Source: Acidimicrobiia bacterium
GTDB lineage: Bacteria > Actinomycetota > Acidimicrobiia > Acidimicrobiales > Aldehydirespiratoraceae
DNA: 60,518 nt
Assembly (NCBI GenBank): GCA_024421085.1
Contig: JAHQYN010000006.1
Span: forward strand, 1-60,518
Direction of reading: 5' to 3'
Position numbers and translations under genes: made by a program. Positions 1 through 6,889 of this stretch are shown here, piece by piece. The notes beneath the pieces are model-generated. The model was not told where the DNA came from. It searched no databases and worked only from the letters and a program-made list of their open reading frames with translations. Within the stretch, counting starts at the first letter, position 1. Each line of letters begins with the position of its first letter.

Positions 1-2
1 TC

Positions 3-887
3 GTCGATAGCAGCGACGAACTGCAACTGACAACGCATCAGCTTCGCCAGGCGCAGACCAAAGTCGACGATTCCCGCAAGCAGATCGTTTCGCTCATCGC
101 CGAGACCTTCAACCTGGTCCTCACCCCGGAGCAGTTGCGAGGGACCTCTGAGATCATCTGGCAGACGAGCCGCGCCGCGGGGGAAGACACGATCGCCGTG
201 CGGGCCAGTCGCAAGCTGCGAAGCGAGGAGAATCTCATCTCCAAGTACAGCGGAATGCGGGTGCGCATGGACATCGACCGCGGCGAACTGTGGTCCGACC
301 GCGGCGACTTGGCGGTCGGAGAGCTCTGGTCGACCTACGCCCGCTTCTGTCACATGCCGAGGCTGGGATCGTTCGAGGTGATGGCCGACGCCCTGTCGGG
401 CGGGGTAGCGGCCCTCGACTGGGAGCAGACCACGTTCGCCTATGCCGATGCGCACGACGGTGAACGCTGGCTCGGCGTCCGCACCGCCCAACATGTGACC
501 CCGACCCCCAGCGGCCTGTTGATCCGCCCCGACAGCCTGCCCCCGCCCCCAGACCCCGCCCCCGACTCCGGTGCTCTGGCTGACAAAAGTGCTGGCGGGC
601 GCACCGACACCGAGTCCGGCGCCAGCAAATCCGGTGCTTCAACCGGTGCCGCAGCCGGTGCCGCTGCCGCGCCGACCGAGTTCTACGCCGAATTCCAGTT
701 AGACCCGGTCCGCTGCATCAAGCAACTGGGTGAGATCGCCGAGCATGTGACCGCCCGACTCGGTCCGGATGTCGAAATCACCCTCGAAGTCCGCGCCCGC
801 AACAAAAGCGGCTTCGACGACGCCACCCGACGCACCGTCTCCGAGAACGCAACAAACCTCGGCTCCCAATCCTCCGAATTCGAATAA
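3..887 (+). CDS. C-terminal part of a DUF499-type ATPase (5' end outside window)
   Basis: The reading frame is open from base 3 without a start codon, so the gene begins upstream. The visible 294 residues resemble the C-terminus of DUF499 proteins: a 'VGELWSTYARFCHMPRL' segment, then 'GVAALDWEQTTFAYAD', then a 'GLLIRPD' stretch. A Pro/Ala/Gly-rich linker leads to a final 'AEFQLDPVRCIKQLGEIAEHV' domain. These are large P-loop ATPases, often encoded beside DUF1156 DNA methyltransferases and helicases in predicted phage-defence loci. The ATPase core and any partners lie upstream and cannot be checked. No partner gene follows downstream, where the sequence is degenerate. Family assignment is by recall of conserved C-terminal motifs, not a search. 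Confidence 0.65.
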   Translation, partial: VDSSDELQLTTHQLRQAQTKVDDSRKQIVSLIAETFNLVLTPEQLRGTSEIIWQTSRAAGEDTIAVRASRKLRSEENLISKYSGMRVRMDIDRGELWSDRGDLAVGELWSTYARFCHMPRLGSFEVMADALSGGVAALDWEQTTFAYADAHDGERWLGVRTAQHVTPTPSGLLIRPDSLPPPPDPAPDSGALADKSAGGRTDTESGASKSGASTGAAAGAAAAPTEFYAEFQLDPVRCIKQLGEIAEHVTARLGPDVEITLEVRARNKSGFDDATRRTVSENATNLGSQSSEFE

Positions 888-1487
888 CCCGCCACTCGGC
901 AATGGCAGTTGCCGTGCAGCGCGCGGAAATGTCGGCACTGTCATGCAGTCATTCAGACATCTTCAGGTGCAGGTCGGTCGAACTTCCCTAGCGCAGGATG
1001 CAACGTTTCTGGCTCTTCGCGTTTGAGGTCGGGGTCAGCGGGGTTAGGGTCCGCGGCTAGAGTTGGTCGCTGCGAGCGCTTGAAGCTGTGCATAACGGAT
1101 CGCCGGGTTGTTCGCGAGTTTCATGGCGGGGAGCGGACCGCGTTGGATGTACCGCCAACGCTGCCCGATGCTGCTTGACAAAACCCAGAATCTGTCGCGC
1201 GAAGTCGGCTGCACAGCACGCAGAGTGCGACAACGACGCCACCCGGGTGAGCGATGGGGTTCCTCGGGCCCGCCGGTACTGCCGTCGACGCTTTCGTCCA
1301 GCAGGTCGAGCGCCACCTCCACGCCCTGTCGTTCAGCACCGAGCGGGTCTTCGAGTACCCCCAGCTAGCGCGGCTCAAGGTCAACTTCGAGGGTGAGGAC
1401 TTGTTCATCGACATCGGCGTTGACTACAGGTCGTTCTAGCCGCGCCCGTGTGCCCCCGACTCGGCAGGCCGCGCTACTTGGCAGGCC
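888..1487. other. 600-bp degenerate region with ORF fragments
   Basis: No complete gene is visible. A minus-strand fragment near 1044-1180 encodes 'RGPLPAMKLANNPAIRYAQL', which loosely resembles the recognition-helix and wing region of excisionase-type (HTH_17) DNA-binding domains. A plus-strand fragment (1254-1439) is listed separately. Both lack the rest of a recognisable protein. The stretch follows a defence-type ATPase gene and looks like the worn edge of an accessory island. Confidence 0.4.
1254..1439 (+). pseudogene. 61-residue ORF, probable C-terminal gene remnant
   Basis: The ORF begins with ATG and ends 'LKVNFEGEDLFIDIGVDYR..'. It has the composition of a real, soluble alpha/beta protein end rather than a shadow frame. 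I do not recognise the family. Without an obvious ribosome-binding site or upstream domain it is best read as the 3' remnant of a longer gene. It could instead be a small intact protein. Confidence 0.25.
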
Positions 1488-2282
1488 CTACTTGGCGACC
1501 GTGGACAGGCCGCCGCCGACGGGGACCACCGCACCGGTCACATAGGAGGCTGCCGCGGAGGCGAGGTAGATCGCCACTCCGGCCATGTCGTCAGGCTCGC
1601 CGATCCGGCCCATCGGAATATCCCGGGCAATCTCGGCGCGAGCCACGGGATCGTTGAGCGCGAAGGCCATCATCTGGGAGTCGAACGGTCCGGGGGCGAT
1701 GGCATTGACCGTGATGTGATCGCCGGCGAGTTCCTTGGCGAGGTGCCGGGTCAACATATGCACCGCCGCCTTCGACGAGGAGTAGGAGAAGGTGTCCATC
1801 TCCGGTGGGGTGAGCCCGTTCACCGAACCGATGTTGATCACTCGGGCGGGGTGCGACCGCCGGGCCGAGGCACGGAGCAGTGGCAGCAGGCGCTGGGTGA
1901 GGAAGAACACTCCTCGGACATTCACGTTCATGACCTTGTCCCACCCCTGCGCGCCGAACTCGTCGAGCGGTTGACCCCACGACGCACCGGCGTTGTTGAC
2001 CAGAATGTCCAGCGAATCCCAACGGTCGTTGACCGCGACCCCAAGATGGCCGATGCCGTCGTCGCTGGAGAGGTCGCTGGGAACCGCGATGCAGGTGCCC
2101 CTCGACGACATCTCGTCGGCCGCCGCAGTCACCTGCTCAACCTTGCGGGCGGTGATGATCACCTCGCAGCCGGCGTCGAGCAGACCCTCGGTGATCATGC
2201 GCCCGATGCCGCGGCTGCCGCCTGTGACGACCGCTCGTCGGCCCTCGAGCCCGAACAGCGAGGTGATGCGATTGACATCCAT
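1488..2282 (-). CDS. SDR-family NAD(P)-dependent oxidoreductase
   Basis: Classical short-chain dehydrogenase of 264 residues. The nucleotide-binding motif GGSRGIG is at 21-27, NNAG at 96-99, and the catalytic Ser153, Tyr167 and Lys171 ('YSSSK') are present. The C-terminus 'YVTGAVVPVGGG' is typical. The ATG at 2282 is chosen because AAAGGAG lies at good spacing upstream; the longer open frame to 2465 would add a tail with no family similarity. The substrate cannot be told from sequence. It is divergent from the dienelactone hydrolase gene, 61 bp away, so the two may share a promoter region. Confidence 0.9.
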   Translation of the reverse strand: MDVNRITSLFGLEGRRAVVTGGSRGIGRMITEGLLDAGCEVIITARKVEQVTAAADEMSSRGTCIAVPSDLSSDDGIGHLGVAVNDRWDSLDILVNNAGASWGQPLDEFGAQGWDKVMNVNVRGVFFLTQRLLPLLRASARRSHPARVINIGSVNGLTPPEMDTFSYSSSKAAVHMLTRHLAKELAGDHITVNAIAPGPFDSQMMAFALNDPVARAEIARDIPMGRIGEPDDMAGVAIYLASAAASYVTGAVVPVGGGLSTVAK

Positions 2283-2343
2283 GAGCGCTCCTTTGGAATC
2301 GGCGAATCTGCGTGAGCACCCTAACGCCCCTAAGCTCCAAGCC

Positions 2344-3051
2344 ATGCCAACAACAACAGACCATGCAATAGCGGGCGTGACCGGTGACATCCCCGCAATC
2401 CTGTGCATACCCGAGGGCGGCAGCGGCCCCGGTGTCGTGCTGATCCAGGAGATCTTCGGAATCAACGACTACATCCTCAGCGTTGCCGAGCGGCTGGCCA
2501 ACGAGGGCTATGTCGTGCTGGCGCCCCACATGTATTGGCGGATCCAGCATCCGTTCCGTGTCGACGCACGGGGCCCCGAAGACTTGGGGCCGGCTTTCGA
2601 AATCGCCAACCAGCACCCGCCCGAAGACGGTGTCGCCGACGTCGGCGCCGGGCTCGACCACCTCCGAGGCCGTTCCGATGTGCAGGGTGGCGTTGCTGTG
2701 ATGGGGTTCTGCTTCGGTGGCTCGATGACCTATCTCGCAGCGGCTGCCCATGAGCCGACCTGCGCGGTGTCGTACTACGGCTCGATGATCGGTGAGAACC
2801 TCGACAAGGCGCCCGCAGTCACCTGCCCGATCCTGTTCCACTTCGGCGACGATGACCCGTTCCTGCCCAACGAGCACGTCGACGGCCTGCGGGCAGCCAC
2901 CGAGGGTATGTCAAACGTCGAGATTCTGGTGCAGCCAGGTGCGGGCCACGCATTCGACAACGACAAGAACCCGATGTTCGCGAACCCCTCTGCCGCCGCT
3001 GCCTCCTGGGCACGCACCTCAGAGTTCCTCAGAACCCATCTGAACGCCTAG
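2344..3051 (+). CDS. Dienelactone hydrolase family protein
   Basis: 235-residue alpha/beta hydrolase. The catalytic residues fall where they do in classical dienelactone hydrolases: Glu36 ('QEIFG'), nucleophile Cys123 ('GFCFGG'), Asp171 and His202 ('GAGHAF'). This family hydrolyses dienelactones in the modified ortho-cleavage pathway of (chloro)aromatics, but many members have other ester or lactone substrates. The ATG at 2344 matches the family N-terminus; the frame open further upstream overlaps the divergent SDR gene and is ignored. Cytoplasmic; no signal peptide. Confidence 0.88.
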   Translation: MPTTTDHAIAGVTGDIPAILCIPEGGSGPGVVLIQEIFGINDYILSVAERLANEGYVVLAPHMYWRIQHPFRVDARGPEDLGPAFEIANQHPPEDGVADVGAGLDHLRGRSDVQGGVAVMGFCFGGSMTYLAAAAHEPTCAVSYYGSMIGENLDKAPAVTCPILFHFGDDDPFLPNEHVDGLRAATEGMSNVEILVQPGAGHAFDNDKNPMFANPSAAAASWARTSEFLRTHLNA

Positions 3052-3076
3052 GTGGAACCACCGTGGTCCGTTACTC

Positions 3077-3156
3077 GCCTAATATGTTAGTCACCTAATA
3101 CGTTAGTTAGCTAGTATAGTAGGTACCTAGTATAGGAGTCACCTAGTACAGTAGGT
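3077..3156. promoter_or_regulatory. Five tandem 16-bp near-palindromic units before the ATPase gene
   Basis: Five contiguous 16-bp units (3077, 3093, 3109, 3125, 3141) follow the consensus ACCTAGTATAGTAGGT and are followed by a half unit to about 3164. Each unit is close to a perfect inverted repeat (ACCTA...TAGGT). Its centre resembles a -10 hexamer (TATAGT, TATGTT, TACAGT). The array is strikingly A+T-rich against its surroundings and ends about 30 bp before the ATG at 3188. A cooperative operator overlapping the promoter, or an iteron-like site, is the likely role; no function has been shown. Confidence 0.7.
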
Positions 3157-3187
3157 AACTAACCACGCAGTTCATTCGAGGGGGCTC

Positions 3188-4663
3188 ATGGCGCGCAGAC
3201 AACTGATCGACCGAGAGACGGAAGCGGCCAAGTTGAGGAGCCTGCTCGACAGCGGCAAACCCTCACTGGCCCTCGTCCACGGACGCCGACGAGTGGGCAA
3301 GACCTTCCTGCTGTCTCAGCTCTGGCCCCCGCACCAGGTTCTGTTCTACTCAGCTTCTTCCACCACCCCGGCCATCAACCGGCGGGCTCTTGTCGAAGAA
3401 GCCGCCCGGTGGTCAGGCCAAGAACTCCGCTCCCAGGACCACCCCACTTGGCGCACGGTGTTTCGCACTCTGCTCGGCCTCCACCCCGACAAGCCGATCG
3501 TCATCGTGTTGGACGAGTTCCAATATCTTGCCGAAGGCGAGCGCGGGTTGCGAGAGGTCGCCTCGGAGCTGAATGCGGTATGGGAATCGCCGCCGCCTCG
3601 CTCGGCGGGCCTTGTGTTGGTGCTCTGCGGATCGGCGGTGCGCACGATGGAGGCTCTGGCCAGAGGAGGTTCTCCGCTCTACGGTCGGCTGGACGCACAA
3701 CTTCAGCTCGGCCCGTTCGACTATTTCGACGCTGGCCAGATGGTTGCCCACTATTCGCTAACCGACCGGGTACGCGCCTACGCCGCGTTCGGAGGGCTCC
3801 CTGCCAACCTCGCAGCAGTCGACGACACCCGGAGTCTCGGAGACAACATCGCCGAACTGCTGTTGTCTCCCCACGGCGTGGTCCGTGCTCGACTGCTGAC
3901 CGAGATCGACCAGGAGGAGGGGCTGCGCCAGACCTCTCTGTACCGGGCTGTCTTGGCCGGCATCGGACTCGGCGCCCGAACCACCGGCGAGATCGCCGCA
4001 AGGATGGGCAGGAAATCCGACAGCTCCCTCAAGCGGTTCATAGACCAGCTCGAAGACATGGCCTATCTGGTACGCGAGGTGAACTTCGGTGCTTCCCCGC
4101 AGCGGGGAACGCGCTACCGCCTGGCCGACCCGGCGGCGCGCTTCCACTACGGGATCGGGCTGCAAGCGGAGTCCGTGGTGGCCACCCTGGGCCCGAAAGC
4201 CGCTTGGGAAACCTGGATCGAGCCTGAGGCGTTTCCTGCCTATGCAGGACGTCAGGTCTTTGAGGACGTGGCCCGACAGGCCTGCCGTCGCTGGGGTCCG
4301 GGGCAAGGGCTTCCAACGGTCGCCCAATGGGGCAGGTGGGCCGGCGCCGACCGAGCTCGAAAAGAGGTGGAGATCGATCTGGTCGGACGAACCCTCGTCG
4401 GCGAAATGGTCACCGGTTCGGTCAAGTTCCGCAGCCGCCAAGCCAATGCCAAGACCTACCTCGACCATGTCGGCGCACTGCAGCGACTCGCCGACAGCGG
4501 CCTCGGCTGGGCCAAAGAAGCGCTGGCGCCCCGATCAGCGTTCTGGTTCGTCTCCGCGGCAGGCTACGCTCCGTCATTCTACGAAGTGATGCAGCGGGGC
4601 CGCCCCACCATCACCTGGACCATCGAAGACCTGTTCCCAGCGGAAACGGCTGACGCAGCCTAG
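3188..4663 (+). CDS. Archaeal-type P-loop ATPase with C-terminal DUF234-like nuclease-fold domain
   Basis: 491 residues. The Walker A motif GRRRVGKT is at 32-39 and Walker B IVIVLDEFQYL at 104-114, as in the archaeal ATPase (ATPase_2) group. A winged-helix part follows around 240-300 ('TTGEIAARMG'). The C-terminal segment 'EVEIDLVGRTLVGEM' resembles the PD-(D/E)XK-like DUF234 domain, although the usual Glu-Cys-Lys end is altered to 'EMVTGSVKF'. Such proteins are scattered among bacteria and archaea and are often mobile or defence-linked; the biochemical role is unclear. The gene stands alone behind the 16-bp palindromic array, which probably controls it. Confidence 0.8.
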   Translation: MARRQLIDRETEAAKLRSLLDSGKPSLALVHGRRRVGKTFLLSQLWPPHQVLFYSASSTTPAINRRALVEEAARWSGQELRSQDHPTWRTVFRTLLGLHPDKPIVIVLDEFQYLAEGERGLREVASELNAVWESPPPRSAGLVLVLCGSAVRTMEALARGGSPLYGRLDAQLQLGPFDYFDAGQMVAHYSLTDRVRAYAAFGGLPANLAAVDDTRSLGDNIAELLLSPHGVVRARLLTEIDQEEGLRQTSLYRAVLAGIGLGARTTGEIAARMGRKSDSSLKRFIDQLEDMAYLVREVNFGASPQRGTRYRLADPAARFHYGIGLQAESVVATLGPKAAWETWIEPEAFPAYAGRQVFEDVARQACRRWGPGQGLPTVAQWGRWAGADRARKEVEIDLVGRTLVGEMVTGSVKFRSRQANAKTYLDHVGALQRLADSGLGWAKEALAPRSAFWFVSAAGYAPSFYEVMQRGRPTITWTIEDLFPAETADAA

Positions 4664-4673
4664 TTCTGCGTCC

Positions 4674-4735
4674 GGTGTTGGACCCGGGCGTGGACCCGGG
4701 CGAACCGGACCTGGGTGAACCGGACCTGCACCTCA
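4674..4735. repeat. Short tandem repeats just after the ATPase stop codon
   Basis: Two imperfect units of about 12 bp (core TGGACCCGGGCG) are followed by two of about 15 bp (core AACCGGACCTG), starting roughly 10 bp after the TAG of the ATPase gene. The array sits between convergent genes. No hairpin plus T-run typical of a factor-independent terminator is obvious. Confidence 0.6.
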
Positions 4736-4770
4736 GAGTTCCTGAAAGCCCGTCGGCCCGCCCGAGATTG

Positions 4771-5715
4771 CTAGAACTCGTATCCGCCGATGCCGTAGAA
4801 ACCGCTCGAGGCGGTCTTCGGGGTGCGGTGCCGGGGCAGGATCTTGGCATCGTCCGGCGGTGTCGGATCGTCGCCGAGCACCGTGGAGCGTCGCAGAACC
4901 CGACGCTCCGACGTGTCGTCGACCACCGAGTGCAGCGTGACCCGCTCATCCCAGAGCACCACATCGCCGACGTTCCAGCGCCAGCGACAACTGAACTTCA
5001 CCTGCTCCTCCCAACGGAACAGGAACGACAAGAGGTTCTGTGACTCGGGCCGCGAGAGTTGGGGGATGCGCCTGCTGAACTGCTTGTTGACGTACAGGCT
5101 CTTGCGCCCGGTGCCGGGATGCACGCGCACGACGGGATGCTCGGCGGCGGGCGCGCCACCGTTGCGGGTGTCCTCATGCAGGCAGGTCAAGCCCTCGAGG
5201 AACTGCCGCATCGCCGCGGACAGCGAGTGGTAGACCTCATAGCAGTTGATCCACATCGTGTCGCCACCCCACGGCGGGGACTCGACCATGTGCAACAGGG
5301 CGGCGACGGGCGGATGGTCCGAGCAGGTGAAATCGGTGTGCCAGACATCGGCCTTGGGAGTCGTCGAGGTGTCGAGCACGATCACCTCGGGAATCTCCGG
5401 ATCGACCTTGTCGAGATAGGGGTGGACTTCCAAGGGGCCGAACGTCGCGGCGATGTCGCGAAGACCCTCCGCGGTCGGGTCCAGACCGGGCATGAAGAGG
5501 ACCAAGTGCTCGTTGAGCGCTTCAATCAACTCATCGGCCACGGCACTGACCACAGCGGGATCAAGACCGACGACCTCCGCCCCGAGCGACCCGGCGATCG
5601 GTCGCACCTCGAGCTTGGCCGCTGCAGCCACAGACGATGATCCCACGGACCCCAAGCCTACAGACCCTGGCCGACCAACAAAATCCCGAACGGTTGCCCG
5701 GGGTCGGCGGCTCAC
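4771..5715 (-). CDS. TauD/TfdA-family Fe(II)/2-oxoglutarate dioxygenase
   Basis: 314 residues. The iron-binding His-X-Asp is His126-X-Asp128 ('WHTDFT'), the distal His is His262 ('TLHSVVDD'), and the 2-oxoglutarate arginine lies in 'RRVLRRST' (about 273-276). The family hydroxylates taurine, alkyl sulfates, phenoxyacetates and similar compounds; the substrate here is unknown. The GTG start at 5715 overlaps the stop codon of an aldehyde dehydrogenase fragment (GTGA), the signature of translational coupling in a former operon. A later GTG would remove a low-complexity N-terminus and is possible. Downstream convergent region carries tandem repeats. Confidence 0.85.
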   Translation of the reverse strand: MSRRPRATVRDFVGRPGSVGLGSVGSSSVAAAAKLEVRPIAGSLGAEVVGLDPAVVSAVADELIEALNEHLVLFMPGLDPTAEGLRDIAATFGPLEVHPYLDKVDPEIPEVIVLDTSTTPKADVWHTDFTCSDHPPVAALLHMVESPPWGGDTMWINCYEVYHSLSAAMRQFLEGLTCLHEDTRNGGAPAAEHPVVRVHPGTGRKSLYVNKQFSRRIPQLSRPESQNLLSFLFRWEEQVKFSCRWRWNVGDVVLWDERVTLHSVVDDTSERRVLRRSTVLGDDPTPPDDAKILPRHRTPKTASSGFYGIGGYEF

Positions 5716-5822
5716 GAAGTTGTGTCGTTGAGGGTCATCACTGTCTTGACTTCGCTGTGGAAGTCGAGCGCGTGGTCGCCGCCCTCCCGGCCGATGCCGG
5801 AGACGCCTGACCCAAGAAGGCT
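5712..5822 (-). pseudogene. 3' fragment of an aldehyde dehydrogenase gene
   Basis: The minus strand encodes 'GSGVSGIGREGGDHALDF' and continues to the stop codon. It is nearly identical in DNA to the last 100 bp of the intact aldehyde dehydrogenase gene ending at 6890. Everything 5' of this piece is missing. The stop codon overlaps the GTG of the dioxygenase gene, so the fragment marks a lost ALDH-TauD operon. Confidence 0.85.
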
Positions 5823-5867
5823 TCCGGGGTGAACGCCGACATCAACGAGGACACCATACGAGCGGAG

Positions 5868-5921
5868 TCACTCGGTTTGGACGAGTCGGCGCGACAGGTT
5901 CTGATCGAGCAGCAGCCTCAC
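5868..5921 (-). pseudogene. 5' fragment of a DUF5615-type (PIN-like) toxin gene
   Basis: A GTG overlapping the DUF433 stop codon (GTGA) starts 'MRLLLDQNLSRRLVQTE', the hallmark N-terminus of DUF5615 proteins with its conserved Asp and Asn. A TGA follows at once. Beyond the stop, the frame runs through a few unassigned residues (a faint resemblance to an S1 domain, possibly chance) straight into the ALDH fragment. The remaining roughly 100 toxin residues, including the second acidic cluster, are absent, so it must be inactive. Confidence 0.7.
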
Positions 5922-6139
5922 GCGGGAGTTGCTAGGCGCCGTTCGCGTAGGGCGGCGAACTCAATGGCGGCTAGGACATGTTTCTCGCTCAATTCGGGAA
6001 AGTCGCCGACGATCTCCGAGGGAGTCATCCCCGAAGCCAAGTAGTCCAGAACGTCGTAAACCGCTATCCGCGTGCCAACGAAGCAGGGTTTGCCGCTGCG
6101 GATACCTGCTCGCGCCTCAATAATTGCGGTTAGCTCCAT
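5918..6139 (-). CDS. DUF433 family antitoxin-like protein (orphan)
   Basis: 73 residues containing the DUF433 signature 'GKPCFVGTRIAVYDVLDYLA' and 'EIVGDFPELSEKHVLAAI'. DUF433 proteins are small winged-helix proteins usually encoded directly before a DUF5615 toxin. Here the overlap typical of that pair (GTGA) survives, but the toxin is truncated to about 18 codons. The ATG at 6139 is chosen from the family N-terminus; the longer frame to 6196 adds unrelated residues. It is probably a leftover antitoxin, perhaps still acting on related modules elsewhere. Confidence 0.85.
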   Translation of the reverse strand: MELTAIIEARAGIRSGKPCFVGTRIAVYDVLDYLASGMTPSEIVGDFPELSEKHVLAAIEFAALRERRLATPA

Positions 6140-6428
6140 AAAGGCGAGCATACCCGCGATGCATCGCGTAGCGAAGAGATGTCTTGGGTTGAGCATTCCC
6201 TGAGGTTCGACACCTTCTCCCGTTGACCGGGCACTGCGTTTCAGAGGTGACCGCTAGGTGTCGGATCTGCGAAGGGAAAACGGTTCTACTTCTCGACATC
6301 GCTCGACCACTCCGTCCCCAAGCCGTCAACGTAACAGGGGGCTCCAGCCCCACCCACCGCGGCGAGCAACCAAACCCGGCATTGTCAACCAGGACTGTCA
6401 ACCAAGGCTAACAACAATGTAGAGGGGG
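6140..6428. other. 289-bp spacer with an unexplained minus-strand ORF
   Basis: No recognised gene. A minus-strand frame (6401 to 6117) encodes a 94-residue, Arg/Ser-rich sequence ('VGLEPPVTLTAWGRSGRAMS' in its first third) that overlaps the start of the DUF433 gene. It has no ribosome-binding site that I can see. It may be a gene remnant or chance. Confidence 0.25.
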
Positions 6429-6842
6429 TCAGCGGGGGCGGTGTTGGGTGTCGAGGCCGGCGGTGATGAACAGGGCGGTGGCGTGCTCGGCGATGTCGGC
6501 GGTGTGCCAGACGCCGGGGGCGTTGATCGCGTACTCTCCGGCGCCGAGGGTGGCGGACCGCTCCGTACCGTCGGGCAGTTCCTGGTGCAGGGTCATCTCA
6601 CCGGCGGTGCACACCACCACTTCAGAACCGAGCGGGTGCATCTCCCAAACGTCCCACGGTTCGGTGAACGAGTGCATGGCAACCAGCCGGCCCTCCACAC
6701 CGTCGCCGGCGTGGCGCCTGGTGTAGTCGCCATACCAGCTCATCTCGCCCGTGAAGCGCGGCTCAACCTCCGCAGTGGCCCCCAACCCGAGATGGATCAG
6801 GTTGGTGCCAAGAGCAAACACGGGTCCTTCGGGAATAGTCAT
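6429..6842 (-). CDS. Cupin domain protein
   Basis: 137 residues forming a single small beta-barrel cupin. The two cupin motifs are recognisable as 'WEMHPLGSEVVVCTAGEMTL' and 'GEYAINAPGVWHTAD', with metal-ligand candidates His and Glu. It lies downstream of the FAH-ALDH pair on the same strand, 47 bp after the ALDH stop, and is likely co-transcribed. A role in that catabolic pathway (isomerase or dioxygenase-like) or simple ligand binding is possible; the reaction is unknown. Confidence 0.8.
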   Translation of the reverse strand: MTIPEGPVFALGTNLIHLGLGATAEVEPRFTGEMSWYGDYTRRHAGDGVEGRLVAMHSFTEPWDVWEMHPLGSEVVVCTAGEMTLHQELPDGTERSATLGAGEYAINAPGVWHTADIAEHATALFITAGLDTQHRPR

Positions 6843-6889
6843 TCGCCCATTGTTGCCCAGACCGACCGGGCGCGCCCATCCTCAGGCGC

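Noticed and set aside
5829..6044. Small plus-strand ORF over the DUF433/toxin fragments
   Set aside because: The minus strand explains this sequence by two known families with GTGA overlap.
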